Below are positions 29,444 to 40,512 of a DNA stretch of 64,000 nt, in pieces. Location of the stretch: the NCBI RefSeq assembly GCF_024213665.1, contig NZ_JANAVP010000004.1:62001-126000 (forward strand), in the 5' to 3' direction. The translations under genes were made by a program, and so were the position numbers. Position 1 is the stretch's first letter; each line of letters opens with the position of its first letter. The notes under the pieces are model-generated. The model worked only from the letters and a program-made list of their open reading frames with translations. It made no database searches and was not told the DNA's origin. This DNA is from Streptomyces sp. A3M-1-3. Lineage in GTDB: Bacteria > Actinomycetota > Actinomycetes > Streptomycetales > Streptomycetaceae.

Positions 29444-29689
29444 GTGAATGACGCGAGACATGTACTGGTGCTGCCCGACCGCGATGCCGCGGAGGAGGTC
29501 GCCGAGGAGCTGGCCGGCCGCTTCGGGCTCCCCGAACAGCCTCAGCTCGTGCGCGACGCACTGGCCGGCGAGGACGATGCCGAGGACGCGCAGTGGCTGG
29601 TCGTGGTGGAGGACCCGGCGGGCCGGCTCGACTCAGCGGCGCTGGACGCGTTCGCCGCGGAGCACGAGGGATGGCTCGAGGCGCCTTAG
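29444..29689 (+). CDS. Small acidic conserved protein
   Basis: 81 residues from GTG 29444 (V-N-D-A-R-H-V-L-V-L-P-D-R-D-A-A). It has two beta-strands (V-L-V-L-P, W-L-V-V-V-E-D-P) with helices A-E-E-V-A-E-E-L and S-A-A-L-D-A-F-A-A-E-H, suggesting a ferredoxin-like fold. No catalytic motif, signal or membrane segment. It is divergent from holA with about 67 bp between starts. Function unknown. Confidence 0.7.
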   Translation: MNDARHVLVLPDRDAAEEVAEELAGRFGLPEQPQLVRDALAGEDDAEDAQWLVVVEDPAGRLDSAALDAFAAEHEGWLEAP

Positions 29690-29718
29690 CTTAGCCGGTC
29701 CGGCGGGTGGGAGGCGGG

Positions 29719-30504
29719 TCAGCCGGCCGATACCTCCGGCACGCGGTCGAGCGTGATCCCGAAGTGGTCCCGGTACGCGGCCAGCACACCGGCATCGCCG
29801 CGCACCGCCTCCTCGGTGCGCTCACCGGCGACCGTCGTCACCAGCGTGCGGCCGCTGAGCGTGATCCGGCCCTCGTCGGTGAGCCGGGAGCAGACGAGGG
29901 ACTGCGTGAAGTGGGAGGCGGGCGAGGTGCGGTGGTACCAGGCGCCCGCCTCGAAATCCGCGAGCGCGCACGGTCGTTGGTCGAGTCGGTACTGCGGCTT
30001 GCCGTCGCGCAGCACGTCGAAATCCCCGTCGGCCGCCTCGACGATACGGAACGTCCCGCCCGGATCCTCCTGGTCCCCGCGTTCCCCGATCGCCAGCGGA
30101 TAGTGGCTGTGGTCGCCGAACCCCACGTCGGCGAGCCAGACGCCGTCGTCCGGGTCCGGTGCCACGACCCGCAGGGCGAGATGGTCGTACGGGATTCCCA
30201 GCCGGCCGTCCGGAGTGTGCACGCGGGCCTGCAGCCGGGTCACCCGGTAGCCGAGCGCCTCCAGCAACACCGCGAACGCTCCGTTGAGTTCGTAGCAGAA
30301 GCCGCCCCGCCGACCGTCCACGATCTTGTCGAGAAGCGGCTTCTCCTCCAGAACGATGTCCTCCCCGAGGTGGATCGAGAGATTCTCGAAGGGCACGGTT
30401 CGCAGGTGACGCAGCTGGAGATCGCGCAGCGCCGCGGCGTCGGGGTGCGCGGGGCGCTCGGCGCCGATCCGCCGGAGGTAGGCCTCGGTCCGTCTGGTGT
30501 CCAT
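29719..30504 (-). CDS. nat: Arylamine N-acetyltransferase
   Basis: 261 residues from ATG 30504. The NAT catalytic triad is visible: Cys in G-R-R-G-G-F-C-Y-E-L-N, His in I-P-Y-D-H-L-A-L, and Asp in L-A-D-V-G-F-G-D. The N-terminal helical bundle starts Y-L-R-R-I-G-A and carries the conserved P-F-E-N-L-S-I-H. The enzyme transfers acetyl groups from acetyl-CoA to arylamines or hydrazines, and homologues in antibiotic clusters act as amide synthases. No cluster is present here, so a detoxification role is more likely. Confidence 0.93.
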   Translation of the reverse strand: MDTRRTEAYLRRIGAERPAHPDAAALRDLQLRHLRTVPFENLSIHLGEDIVLEEKPLLDKIVDGRRGGFCYELNGAFAVLLEALGYRVTRLQARVHTPDGRLGIPYDHLALRVVAPDPDDGVWLADVGFGDHSHYPLAIGERGDQEDPGGTFRIVEAADGDFDVLRDGKPQYRLDQRPCALADFEAGAWYHRTSPASHFTQSLVCSRLTDEGRITLSGRTLVTTVAGERTEEAVRGDAGVLAAYRDHFGITLDRVPEVSAG

Positions 30505-30604
30505 GTCTCAGTGTCCCCGGTCATCCCTCCGTCCACCATGATCCATCGGTCCTGGGACCAGCGCCCGAGGCGGCCCGCACCGGACGCCCCCTAGCGTGCC
30601 CGGC

Positions 30605-31060
30605 ATGACGACTTACGCGCCGGCGCGCAGCCGGGACCAGCGCAGGCAGGACGTCCACGAACGGCTGGCGAAGGACGAGGACGCCTGGGTCGCCACCGCG
30701 GCCGCGGACGGCGACCCGTGTCTCGTTCCGCTGTCGTTCGTCTGGCACGCGGGCACCCTGCTGATGTGCACCCGGCGGACCAACCCGACGGCACGGAACC
30801 TGACACCGAGCGGCCCGGTGCGCGTCACCCTCGGGCACACCCGTGACGTCGTGCTGGTCGAGGGTACGGCGGAGACCGTGGCCGGCAGGGAGCTGCCCGC
30901 CGAAGCCGCCGACGCGTTCGCGGCGAAGCTCCGCTGGGATCCGCGCGACCGGGAGCCCTGGGTGTACGTACGGATCACGCCGCACGTGGTCAAGGCCTGG
31001 CAGGAGGAGAACGAGCTGGCCGGGCGGGAGTTGATGCGCGACGGGGTCTGGCTCGACTGA
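30605..31060 (+). CDS. Pyridoxamine 5'-phosphate oxidase family flavoprotein
   Basis: 151 residues from ATG 30605. Split-barrel pattern: D-A-W-V-A-T-A-A-A-D-G-D-P-C-L-V-P-L-S-F near the start, W-H-A-G-T-L-L-M-C-T, then R-V-T-L-G-H-T-R-D-V-V-L-V-E-G-T-A and a C-terminal strand V-Y-V-R-I-T-P. This matches small FMN- or F420-binding oxidoreductases rather than true PdxH, whose specific C-terminal motif is absent. It converges on comEC, with 71 bp of 3' overlap on opposite strands. Confidence 0.82.
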   Translation: MTTYAPARSRDQRRQDVHERLAKDEDAWVATAAADGDPCLVPLSFVWHAGTLLMCTRRTNPTARNLTPSGPVRVTLGHTRDVVLVEGTAETVAGRELPAEAADAFAAKLRWDPRDREPWVYVRITPHVVKAWQEENELAGRELMRDGVWLD

Positions 31061-34000
31061 TCCGACGGCCCGAGGTCAGCGCCCGCAGACCCGGCCCCGC
31101 CCCCGTCACCGCGATCGCCCCGTCGGTGTCCGTGCGCAGTACCGCCGCCCCCTGGACGCGCAGCGCGGCGATCGTACGGGGTGAGGGATGGCCGTACGTG
31201 TTGTCCTCGCCCACCGGGATCAGCGCCAGCCGCGGCCGGGCCCGCCGCAGCAGCCCGGGGTCCTGATGGGCCGAGCCGTGGTGGGCGACCTTGAGGACAT
31301 CCACGGCCGGCAGCGCCGGATGCGCCCGCAACAGGGCCTGCTGCGCGGGAGGTTCGAGGTCGCCCAGGAGCAGCAGGGTGAGCCCCGCGATGCGGACGAG
31401 CAGGGTGACGCTGGTGTCGTTCGGCCCCTCGGGCACCGGCTCGGGCGGGGCCGGCGGCCACAGCACCCGCCAGTCGAGCGGCCCGGCCCGGCGGCGCTCC
31501 CCCGGGCCCGCGCGGATGACGGGAACACGCGCGGCGGCGGCGGTCCTGCGGACGAACGCGGCCTGGTCGGGTGGTTCGTCCCGCACCGTTGTCTGGATCA
31601 CGCCGACGCTGCGCCCGCGCAACACGCCGGGGAGGCCCGCCACATGGTCGGCGTGGAAATGGGTGAGCAGCAGCAGCGGAACGCGGGTGATGCCCAGAGT
31701 CCGCAGACAGCGGTCGACGAGGACCGGGTCCGGCCCCGCGTCGACCACGACGGCGGTCCCGTCCCCCGCCGCGAGCACAGAAGCATCCCCCTGCCCGACG
31801 TCGCACATCGCGTACCGCCAGCCCGGCGGCGGCCAGCCGGTGATCACCCGGGTGAGCGGCGCGGGCCGTAGTACCGCGAGGACGAGCAGCAGCGCGGCCG
31901 CGACGCAGAGCCAGGGGCTGCGCGGCAGCCACCGGGCCACCAGAACCCCGACGGCGGTCATCGCGGCCAGCAGCAGCCCGCCCTGCCAGCCGCCCGGCCA
32001 CTGGGCCTCCGCGCCGGGCAGCGCCGCCCCGGTACGGGCGACCTTCGCGATCCACCCGGCCGGCCAGCCGGCGCACCAGGCCAGGGCCTCGGCGGTCGGC
32101 ATCGCCACCGGAGCGGCCGCCAGGGCGGCGAACCCGAGCACGGTCGCGGGCCCCGCGGCCAGTTCGGCGAGCAGGTTGCAGGGGATGGCGACCAGGCTCA
32201 CCCGGGCGGCCAGCACCACGACGACCGGCGCGCACACCGCTTGTGCGGCCGACGCCGCGGCCAGCACTTCGGCCGCCCTCGGTGGCATCCCGCGCCGCTG
32301 GAGGGCGGCGCTCCACCGGGGGGCGAGGGTGAGCAGCGCGCCGGTGGCCAGTACGGAGAGCAGAAAGCCGTAACTGCGCGCCAGCCAGGGGTCGTACAGG
32401 ACGAGCAGGAGTACGGCACCGGCCAGGGCGGGGATCAGCGATCTGCGGCGGCCCGTGCCGATGGCGAGCAGGGTGATCGCCCCGCAGGCCGCGGCCCGCA
32501 CCACGCTCGGCTCCGGCCTGCAGACGACGACGAACGCCAGGGTCAGTGCGCCGCCGCAGAGCGCGGTGGCACGCAGCGAGATGCCCAGACGCGGTGCGAG
32601 CCCCCGCCGTTCGGCCCGCAGAGCGGTACCGGGCGGCCCGATGAGCAGGGCGAGCACGATGGTGAGGTTGGATCCGGAAACGGCGAGCAGGTGCACCAGG
32701 TCGGTGGCCTTGAAGGCTTCCTGAAGGTCGGGCGGGACGCGGGAGGTGTCACCGACGACGAGCCCCGGCAGCAGCGCCCGGGCATCGGGGGCGAGTCCGT
32801 CAGTAGCCTCCCGCAGACCTGCCCGCAGACCTCCGGCCGTGCGTTGGAGCCGGGTGGGCGGCGAGACGACGTCGGGCGGTACGCCTGGCGGTGCCCGCAG
32901 CACGGCCGCGATGCGGGCACTGCCGGGGAGAGGAGGCGCGAGCCGGGCCGCCACCCGCAGCCCGGTGGACGGCAGCACCCGCCGCCAGGCCGGCGCGTCC
33001 GCGATCACCATGACCGGCGTACGGGTGGCGGTGACCGTGCCGTCCGGCCCTGTGACGCGGGTGACTTCGGCATCCAGGACGACGGCCGCCGGAGCGGCGC
33101 CGCTGCCCGGTGCCCGGGGCCGGATGGGGCGCGGATCGGAGGTCACCGTCACCTCGGCGACCACATGCGCATGCCGGTCCGCGAGCCCCGGCACCGGCCC
33201 CCGGCGCAGGTCTGCGGTGTGCAGCGCCGCAGCCGTCGCGGCGGCCGCGCCGCACAGCAGAACCGCGGCGGCCGAGGTGACATTCAGCCGCCACCCGCCG
33301 ATACCCACCCCGCCGCGCCGAGCATCGGCGGCACGCTCCGGTGAACGCCCGACTCTGCCCACGCGGATCCGCCGCAGCCGGCTGCCCGCCCATGCGGCAC
33401 CGCCCCCGCCCGTCGCAGACGCGCCCGCAGACACCCGGCCGGGATGCCCGTCGGCGAAGGACCGCCCCGCGGAAGCGGCCACGGGACCGTCCCGAAGATG
33501 GGTTGGCTGCGCACCGCCCATCCCCTGTACACCCCGGAGCGCGCCGACCGTCCGCCCGCCGCGCGAGGACCGCCCCGCACCCACAGCCAACCGGCCGCCC
33601 CCGCCGCGGGAGGGCCCCGCAGCACCCAGCACCCGTACGCCCCGAGGCGCGCCGACCGTCCGCCCGCCGGACGAGGACCGTCCCACACCCACGGCCAGCT
33701 GGCCGCTCCCGAGACGGGGAGGCCCCGCACCCAGCGTCCGTACGCCCGGCAGCGCGCCGACCGACGGTCCGCCGGACCACGACCTCCCGGCACCCACCGG
33801 GCCGCCCCGGCGACGGGAGAGCCCCGCAGCACGCAGGGCTCTTGCACCCCGCAACGCGCCGGACGAAAACCGCCTCGAGCCCTGCACCCCGAGGCGGCTG
33901 CCGCGGTGGGTTGGGCGCGCGTTGCGCAGCAGGGGGGCGGCCAGTAGTGCGGCCGCCGCTGCCAGGGAGGTGAGTACGGCCGTCGTCGTCCAGTGTGTGG

Positions 34001-34187
34001 GGGCGGTCGTTGCCAGGGCCGCCGCTGCCCAGGCGGCCAGGGCCGGCGGTACCAGGCGCAGATCCGCTGGGCCTTCCTGGCGCGGGTGCGAGGCGCCGAG
34101 CCGGTGACCGGATGCTGCGTGCACGACCGGACGGCGCAGAACACTGCTCGGGACCGGGTCCGCGGCCCGGTTCCGGTTCCGGTTCAT
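30990..34187 (-). CDS. comEC: ComEC/Rec2-type DNA uptake channel
   Basis: 1065 residues from ATG 34187, overlapping comEA by ATGA. Two N-terminal membrane helices (about 38-88) precede an unusual Arg/Gly-rich repeat region (about 96-252), another helix, and an extracellular domain. The Competence channel domain follows with L-L-A-V-S-G-S-N-L-T-I-V, and then a metallo-beta-lactamase domain from about residue 790 with C-D-V-G-Q-G-D-A, V-D-A-G-P-D-P, T-H-F-H-A-D-H-V-A-G and V-A-H-H-G-S. ComEC imports single-stranded DNA. The last 25 or so residues lie antisense to the PNPOx-like gene and look unconserved. Confidence 0.92.
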   Translation of the reverse strand: MNRNRNRAADPVPSSVLRRPVVHAASGHRLGASHPRQEGPADLRLVPPALAAWAAAALATTAPTHWTTTAVLTSLAAAAALLAAPLLRNARPTHRGSRLGVQGSRRFSSGALRGARALRAAGLSRRRGGPVGAGRSWSGGPSVGALPGVRTLGAGPPRLGSGQLAVGVGRSSSGGRTVGAPRGVRVLGAAGPSRGGGGRLAVGAGRSSRGGRTVGALRGVQGMGGAQPTHLRDGPVAASAGRSFADGHPGRVSAGASATGGGGAAWAGSRLRRIRVGRVGRSPERAADARRGGVGIGGWRLNVTSAAAVLLCGAAAATAAALHTADLRRGPVPGLADRHAHVVAEVTVTSDPRPIRPRAPGSGAAPAAVVLDAEVTRVTGPDGTVTATRTPVMVIADAPAWRRVLPSTGLRVAARLAPPLPGSARIAAVLRAPPGVPPDVVSPPTRLQRTAGGLRAGLREATDGLAPDARALLPGLVVGDTSRVPPDLQEAFKATDLVHLLAVSGSNLTIVLALLIGPPGTALRAERRGLAPRLGISLRATALCGGALTLAFVVVCRPEPSVVRAAACGAITLLAIGTGRRRSLIPALAGAVLLLVLYDPWLARSYGFLLSVLATGALLTLAPRWSAALQRRGMPPRAAEVLAAASAAQAVCAPVVVVLAARVSLVAIPCNLLAELAAGPATVLGFAALAAAPVAMPTAEALAWCAGWPAGWIAKVARTGAALPGAEAQWPGGWQGGLLLAAMTAVGVLVARWLPRSPWLCVAAALLLVLAVLRPAPLTRVITGWPPPGWRYAMCDVGQGDASVLAAGDGTAVVVDAGPDPVLVDRCLRTLGITRVPLLLLTHFHADHVAGLPGVLRGRSVGVIQTTVRDEPPDQAAFVRRTAAAARVPVIRAGPGERRRAGPLDWRVLWPPAPPEPVPEGPNDTSVTLLVRIAGLTLLLLGDLEPPAQQALLRAHPALPAVDVLKVAHHGSAHQDPGLLRRARPRLALIPVGEDNTYGHPSPRTIAALRVQGAAVLRTDTDGAIAVTGAGPGLRALTSGRRISRARPRRASTPARPARSPPARP
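33430..33900 (-). repeat. Intragenic minisatellite in comEC, about 105-bp units
   Basis: About five in-frame degenerate units of 102-108 bp; the shared gcgccgaccg core begins at 33541, 33649 and 33754, with weaker units on both sides. Each encodes roughly V-G-A-G-R-S-S-x-G-G-R-T-V-G-A-x-R-G-V-R followed by L-G-A-x-x-P and a Gly/Arg tail. All spacings are multiples of three, so the frame is kept. Confidence 0.9.
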
Positions 34188-35164
34188 GGCTGTACCAGCT
34201 TGTGAAGATCCGCGAACCGGCCGTCGCCGATCCCTTCCACCTGGCGCAGCTCTTCGACCGAGCGGAAGCCGCCGTGCTCGGTGCGGTAGTCGATGATGTG
34301 CTGCGCCAGCACCGGACCGACGCCCGGCAGCGTGTCGAGCTGCTCCACCGAGGCCGAGTTGAGGCTGACCGGCCCGGCGGCGGGCGCTCCGCCTCCCGGC
34401 CCCACGGCAGGTGGCGGCTGCGGTCCTCCGACCACCACCTGCTCGCCGTCGGTGAGCACCCGGGCCCGGTTGAGCCCCGTGGTGTCCGTGCCGGCCCGGA
34501 CACCCCCGGCGGCCCGAAGTGCGTCGGCGACCCGGGAACCGGCCGGCAGCCGCTGGATGCCCGGTGCGCGGACCTTGCCGCTCACGTCCACGACGATGCG
34601 CCCGGCCGACGGGGTCGGCGCGGCCCCCGGCGACGGCGCAGGCCGTGGGAGCGCCGCCGGTCCCGCCTCCACGCGCTCGGGGGCGCGCACCGGTTCCGGC
34701 CGCCCCACCCAGAAGTGCTGGGCGGCGAAGACCGCGGCCGCCACGAGGACGACGGCCAGCGCGGCGAGGGTCCTCGGTTCGAGGCCGCACCGCACCTGCA
34801 TCCACAGCGGAAGCCGCTCCCGCACGGCAAGCCGCACCCGAGCCCGCCGCCCCGCATCGCCCGGCCGGACCGCAGGCATCGGCGGCGCCGCCCGAGTGCC
34901 CCGCGACGCCCCGGCCGCCCGAAGCGCAGCCACCGGTAACGGAGTGCTCGGCGTGGTCCCACTCCGCGGCCGGGCCCGCGCCGCCGACGCCCGCGCAGCC
35001 GACGCCCGCGGGGCGCCGTCCAGCAGAGCTTCCGCGCGGCGGCGCGTGGCCGCCGCGGCCCGGGTGGTGTGCCGGCGCCGCTCACTGCGGCGGCGGCGGG
35101 CCCGGCCGTCCGAAGCGGGGGCGCGGCCCGGGCCACTGGTTACGGTGTGTGATCGGAGAGCCAT
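34184..35164 (-). CDS. comEA: ComEA-like DNA-binding competence protein
   Basis: 326 residues from ATG 35164. An unusually long Arg/Ala-rich N-terminus (about 130 residues) is followed by one membrane helix, L-A-A-L-A-V-V-L-V-A-A-A-V-F-A-A, a Pro-rich linker, a SLBB-type strand domain I-V-V-D-V-S-G-K-V-R-A-P-G-I, and the C-terminal helix-hairpin-helix pair S-L-N-S-A-S-V-E-Q-L-D-T-L-P-G-V-G and R-Q-V-E-G-I-G-D. ComEA binds incoming double-stranded DNA and hands it to ComEC. The coupled gene pair supports the call. Confidence 0.92.
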   Translation of the reverse strand: MALRSHTVTSGPGRAPASDGRARRRRSERRRHTTRAAAATRRRAEALLDGAPRASAARASAARARPRSGTTPSTPLPVAALRAAGASRGTRAAPPMPAVRPGDAGRRARVRLAVRERLPLWMQVRCGLEPRTLAALAVVLVAAAVFAAQHFWVGRPEPVRAPERVEAGPAALPRPAPSPGAAPTPSAGRIVVDVSGKVRAPGIQRLPAGSRVADALRAAGGVRAGTDTTGLNRARVLTDGEQVVVGGPQPPPAVGPGGGAPAAGPVSLNSASVEQLDTLPGVGPVLAQHIIDYRTEHGGFRSVEELRQVEGIGDGRFADLHKLVQP

Positions 35165-35216
35165 GCCACAAGACAGTAGGCATCTCCGCCCAATCCTGCC
35201 GGGCAGGCTCAATTCC

Positions 35217-35243
35217 GGTGGACAACAGGGCAGTTGTGGATAA
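35217..35243 (-). promoter_or_regulatory. Two DnaA-box-like sites between comEA and degV
   Basis: On the minus strand ttatccaca (35235-35243) matches the classical DnaA box exactly, and ttgtccacc (35217-35225) differs from the Streptomyces consensus ttgtccaca in one base. They are 9 bp apart in the same orientation, upstream of the comEA start. Binding is inferred only. Confidence 0.4.
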
Positions 35244-35273
35244 CTCGACCACCCTCGCGGCACCCCACAGCCC

Positions 35274-36119
35274 TCAGCGAGGCGAGATCACGGCTCCCAG
35301 CAGCCCCGGCCCCGTGTGCGCCCCGATCACCGCGCCCACCTCGCTCACATGCAGATCGACGAGGCCCGGTACGCGCTCACCCAGCCGTGCCGCCAACCGC
35401 TCCGCGCGCTCGGGGGCCGCCAGGTGATGCACGGCGATGTCCACGCTGCTCGCCCCCGCCCGCTCGACCGCGATCTCTTCCAGCCTGGCGATCGCCTTCG
35501 ACGCCGTGCGCACCTTCTCCAGCATCTCGATCCGGCCGCCATCGAGCGTGAGCAGCGGCTTGACCGCCAGCGCGGACCCCAGCAGCGCCTGCGCGGCGCC
35601 GATCCGGCCGCCGCGCCGCAGGTAGTCGAGGGTGTCCACGTAGAAGTACGCGGAGGTGCCCGCGGCGCGCTTCTCCGCGGCCGCCACCGCCTCGTCGACC
35701 GTGCCGCCCGCCTCCGCGGTCTCCGCGGCCGCGAGCGCGCAGAAGCCCAGCGCCATAGCGACCATGCCGGTGTCCACCACCCGCACCGGCACGGGGGCGG
35801 TCCGGGCGGCGAGCACCGCGGCGTCGTAGGTGCCGGAGAACTCGGCCGACAGGTGGAGTGAGACGATGCCGGTCGCACCCGCCTCCGCCGCGGCCCTGTA
35901 TGCCTGTACGAAGACCTCGTGGCTCGGCCGCGACGTGGTGACGGACCGGCGCTTCTGCAGGGCCACGGCCAGCGAGCGGGCCGAGATCTCGGTGCCCTCC
36001 TCGAGGGCCTCACCGCCGAGTACAACGGTCAGCGGCACGGAGGTGATGCCGTGCCGCTCCATCGTCTGCGGCGGCAGGTAGGCCGTGGAATCGGTGACGA
36101 TCGCGACATGGCGGGACAT
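35274..36119 (-). CDS. DegV family fatty acid-binding protein
   Basis: 281 residues from ATG 36119. The signature starts V-A-I-V-T-D-S-T-A-Y-L-P and contains T-S-R-P-S-H-E-V-F, V-S-L-H-L-S-A-E-F-S-G-T-Y-D-A-A, V-V-D-T-G-M-V-A-M-A-L-G and Y-L-R-R-G-G-R-I-G-A-A-Q-A-L-L-G. DegV (FakB-like) proteins bind a fatty acid and present it to the FakA kinase; no fakA is in this window. It stands alone, upstream of comEA on the same strand. Confidence 0.92.
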   Translation of the reverse strand: MSRHVAIVTDSTAYLPPQTMERHGITSVPLTVVLGGEALEEGTEISARSLAVALQKRRSVTTSRPSHEVFVQAYRAAAEAGATGIVSLHLSAEFSGTYDAAVLAARTAPVPVRVVDTGMVAMALGFCALAAAETAEAGGTVDEAVAAAEKRAAGTSAYFYVDTLDYLRRGGRIGAAQALLGSALAVKPLLTLDGGRIEMLEKVRTASKAIARLEEIAVERAGASSVDIAVHHLAAPERAERLAARLGERVPGLVDLHVSEVGAVIGAHTGPGLLGAVISPR

Positions 36120-36227
36120 GAGCGGGAGGTTACCCGCCACGACGGCCGGACGGCAGTGCGGCCCCGCCCCAACCGGTCAGTAACGGTCCAGAAGGATCAG
36201 GAAGACCCCGGAAACGGCGAGTAACGG

Positions 36228-37049
36228 TCAAGTGGTGCTCTCCGGACGCGCCGTCTTCTGCCACGGGTACTCGGTCTGCCGCAGCGGGTCCGGCCCGGTC
36301 AGCGCCTGCGGGTCGGCCAGCGTCGGCGTAACGGGCGGGGGCGCGGGCGCCGTTGCGGCCCCAGCTCCCGCCCCAGACGCGGCCCCGGCCCCAGCCCCAG
36401 CCCCAGGAGCAGGAGCAGGAGCAGGAGCAGGATCCTCCGGCCAGGTCTGCGCCCCGGCCGCCGCCCGCACGTCCGCCTCCGCCGGTGACGGCTCCGGCCA
36501 GGAGCCCTTCGACCAGTCCCGCAGCGCCCCCGACTCCACCTCGATCTGCGCGCTGAGCGCCGTCAGGTCGTCGTCCGCGAACTGCCGCGCCCGGTCCCTC
36601 GCCGCCCACCGAAGCGAGTCCGCGGCATGCACGATCCGCTCCGTGCGCTCGCGCAGATCGGACATCCGCTCGGCGACCCGCGCCCGGTCCGGTTCCCGCT
36701 CCAGGTGCTTGAGTTCGTCGTCCAGCTCGTGTCCATGTGCGCTGAGCCGCTGGAAGAGACCGATCGACTCCGACAGCGAGGCGTCCTGCCGTACGCCCTC
36801 GTTCAGGGCGTTCTGGGTGGATCTCATCGACGTACGCAGCGAGAGCCGCAGCTGTGCGAGCTCCCCCGCCAGACCGCCCTGCCCATAGCTCTTCGCCCGC
36901 AGCGTCGTCTCCTCGACCGTGCGGCGCGCCTGGCTGATCGTCCGGTCCACACCGCGCTTGGCGGCCCCGACCGCCTTGACGCTCATATACACCCCCAGGC
37001 CGACGAAGGCTACGAAGAGCAGCGTCAGGATGAGGATCGCGTGTTCCAT
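36228..37049 (-). CDS. Membrane-anchored coiled-coil protein with Pro-Ala tail
   Basis: 273 residues from ATG 37049. One N-terminal helix (I-L-I-L-T-L-L-F-V-A-F-V-G-L-G-V-Y-M) anchors it. Residues of about 30-165 are charged with heptad-like spacing (L-A-Q-L-R-L-S-L-R-T, L-K-H-L-E-R-E-P-D-R-A) and predict a coiled coil. The C-terminal third is low complexity: a P-A-P-A-P run then alternating A-G-A-G. Such anchored coiled coils are often scaffolds, but no function is recognised. An 11-bp stretch around its stop recurs 40 bp downstream. Confidence 0.7.
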   Translation of the reverse strand: MEHAILILTLLFVAFVGLGVYMSVKAVGAAKRGVDRTISQARRTVEETTLRAKSYGQGGLAGELAQLRLSLRTSMRSTQNALNEGVRQDASLSESIGLFQRLSAHGHELDDELKHLEREPDRARVAERMSDLRERTERIVHAADSLRWAARDRARQFADDDLTALSAQIEVESGALRDWSKGSWPEPSPAEADVRAAAGAQTWPEDPAPAPAPAPGAGAGAGAASGAGAGAATAPAPPPVTPTLADPQALTGPDPLRQTEYPWQKTARPESTT

Positions 37050-37094
37050 GAGCGCCCCTTCGATTCGGTTTCCGTCCCCTCTACCGTAAACGGA

Positions 37095-37137
37095 ACGGGC
37101 AGGTTGGGGGTTCCATCAGAACCCCCAACCTGCCCGT
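37095..37137. terminator. Strong leuS terminator
   Basis: acgggcaggttgggggtt and its exact complement flank a seven-base loop, giving an 18-bp perfect stem. It sits about 75 bp beyond the leuS stop, past the repeat array. Confidence 0.93.
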
Positions 37138-37148
37138 AGGGGAAAGCA

Positions 37149-37209
37149 CCTACCGCAAACCGAAGCAGGAACGTGCGCAGGAAACTCACACAGGAACCTA
37201 CGCAGGAAC

Positions 37210-37221
<12 letters not shown>
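37149..37221 (+). repeat. 12-bp tandem repeats spanning the leuS stop codon
   Basis: ctacgcaggaac at 37210 is the end of leuS; an exact copy lies at 37198, then tcacacaggaac at 37186 and two or three more degenerate units back to about 37149. In frame this reads V-P-A-stop, V-P-A-stop, V-P-V-stop on the minus strand. Confidence 0.95.
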
Positions 37222-40113
<2,892 letters not shown>

Positions 40114-40186
40114 GATCCTTAAAGCTCCATCGATCGTCTCTGCCGGCGGGCCGTGACCACAACCGAGCTGCGACCACAACCAAATG

Positions 40187-40210
40187 AAAAAACCCCTCGC
40201 ACAGGAGGGG
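40187..40210 (-). terminator. Attenuator terminator in the leuS leader
   Basis: On the minus strand cccctc-ctgtgc-gaggggtttttt: a six-pair stem followed by six U. U-tract terminators are rare in Streptomyces. It lies between the leader ORF stop and the leuS start. A second hairpin (gaccgg/ccggtc, about 40228-40246) overlaps the space between leader and terminator and could act as the pause or alternative stem. Confidence 0.85.
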
Positions 40211-40253
40211 ACGCCGCGCCGATTCCGACCGGGTGTTCACCGGTCAGGACTGA

Positions 40254-40292
40254 TCAGCGCGGCTCGCTAAGCAGAAGGCGTACGGCACGCAT
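40254..40292 (-). CDS. leuS leader peptide with three consecutive Leu codons
   Basis: A 12-codon ORF, ATG 40292 to TGA 40254, encoding M-R-A-V-R-L-L-L-S-E-P-R. The three Leu codons are CTT-CTG-CTT, with CTT rare in this genome. It lies about 140 bp upstream of leuS and is followed by a U-tract terminator. Stalling at the Leu run when charged leucyl-tRNA is scarce would favour an alternative hairpin and let transcription continue into leuS. No strong Shine-Dalgarno precedes it. Confidence 0.78.
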   Translation of the reverse strand: MRAVRLLLSEPR

Positions 40293-40512
40293 GGCGTCAG
40301 GGTACCGCAGGGCCCGGAGACGTTGCACGGAGTAGTCGCCCGGTGGAACTTCCGCCCTGGTTACCCCGCGTATCGGACGCTATCGGGGCAACCGCCAAGC
40401 ACATGTTCCCCTTGACTGCTCTGCAAAAGCTCAAATCGCCTACTGCCTGGTATGGCTCGACCTAGCATGCCGATTCGGGACCGCTTTCCCGGAGCATTCG
40501 GAGTCGCACCCC

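Noticed and set aside
34188..34805. N-terminal extension of ComEC into comEA
   Set aside because: The frame is open only because it is a shadow of comEA; ATG 34187 overlaps the comEA stop and fits a coupled start.
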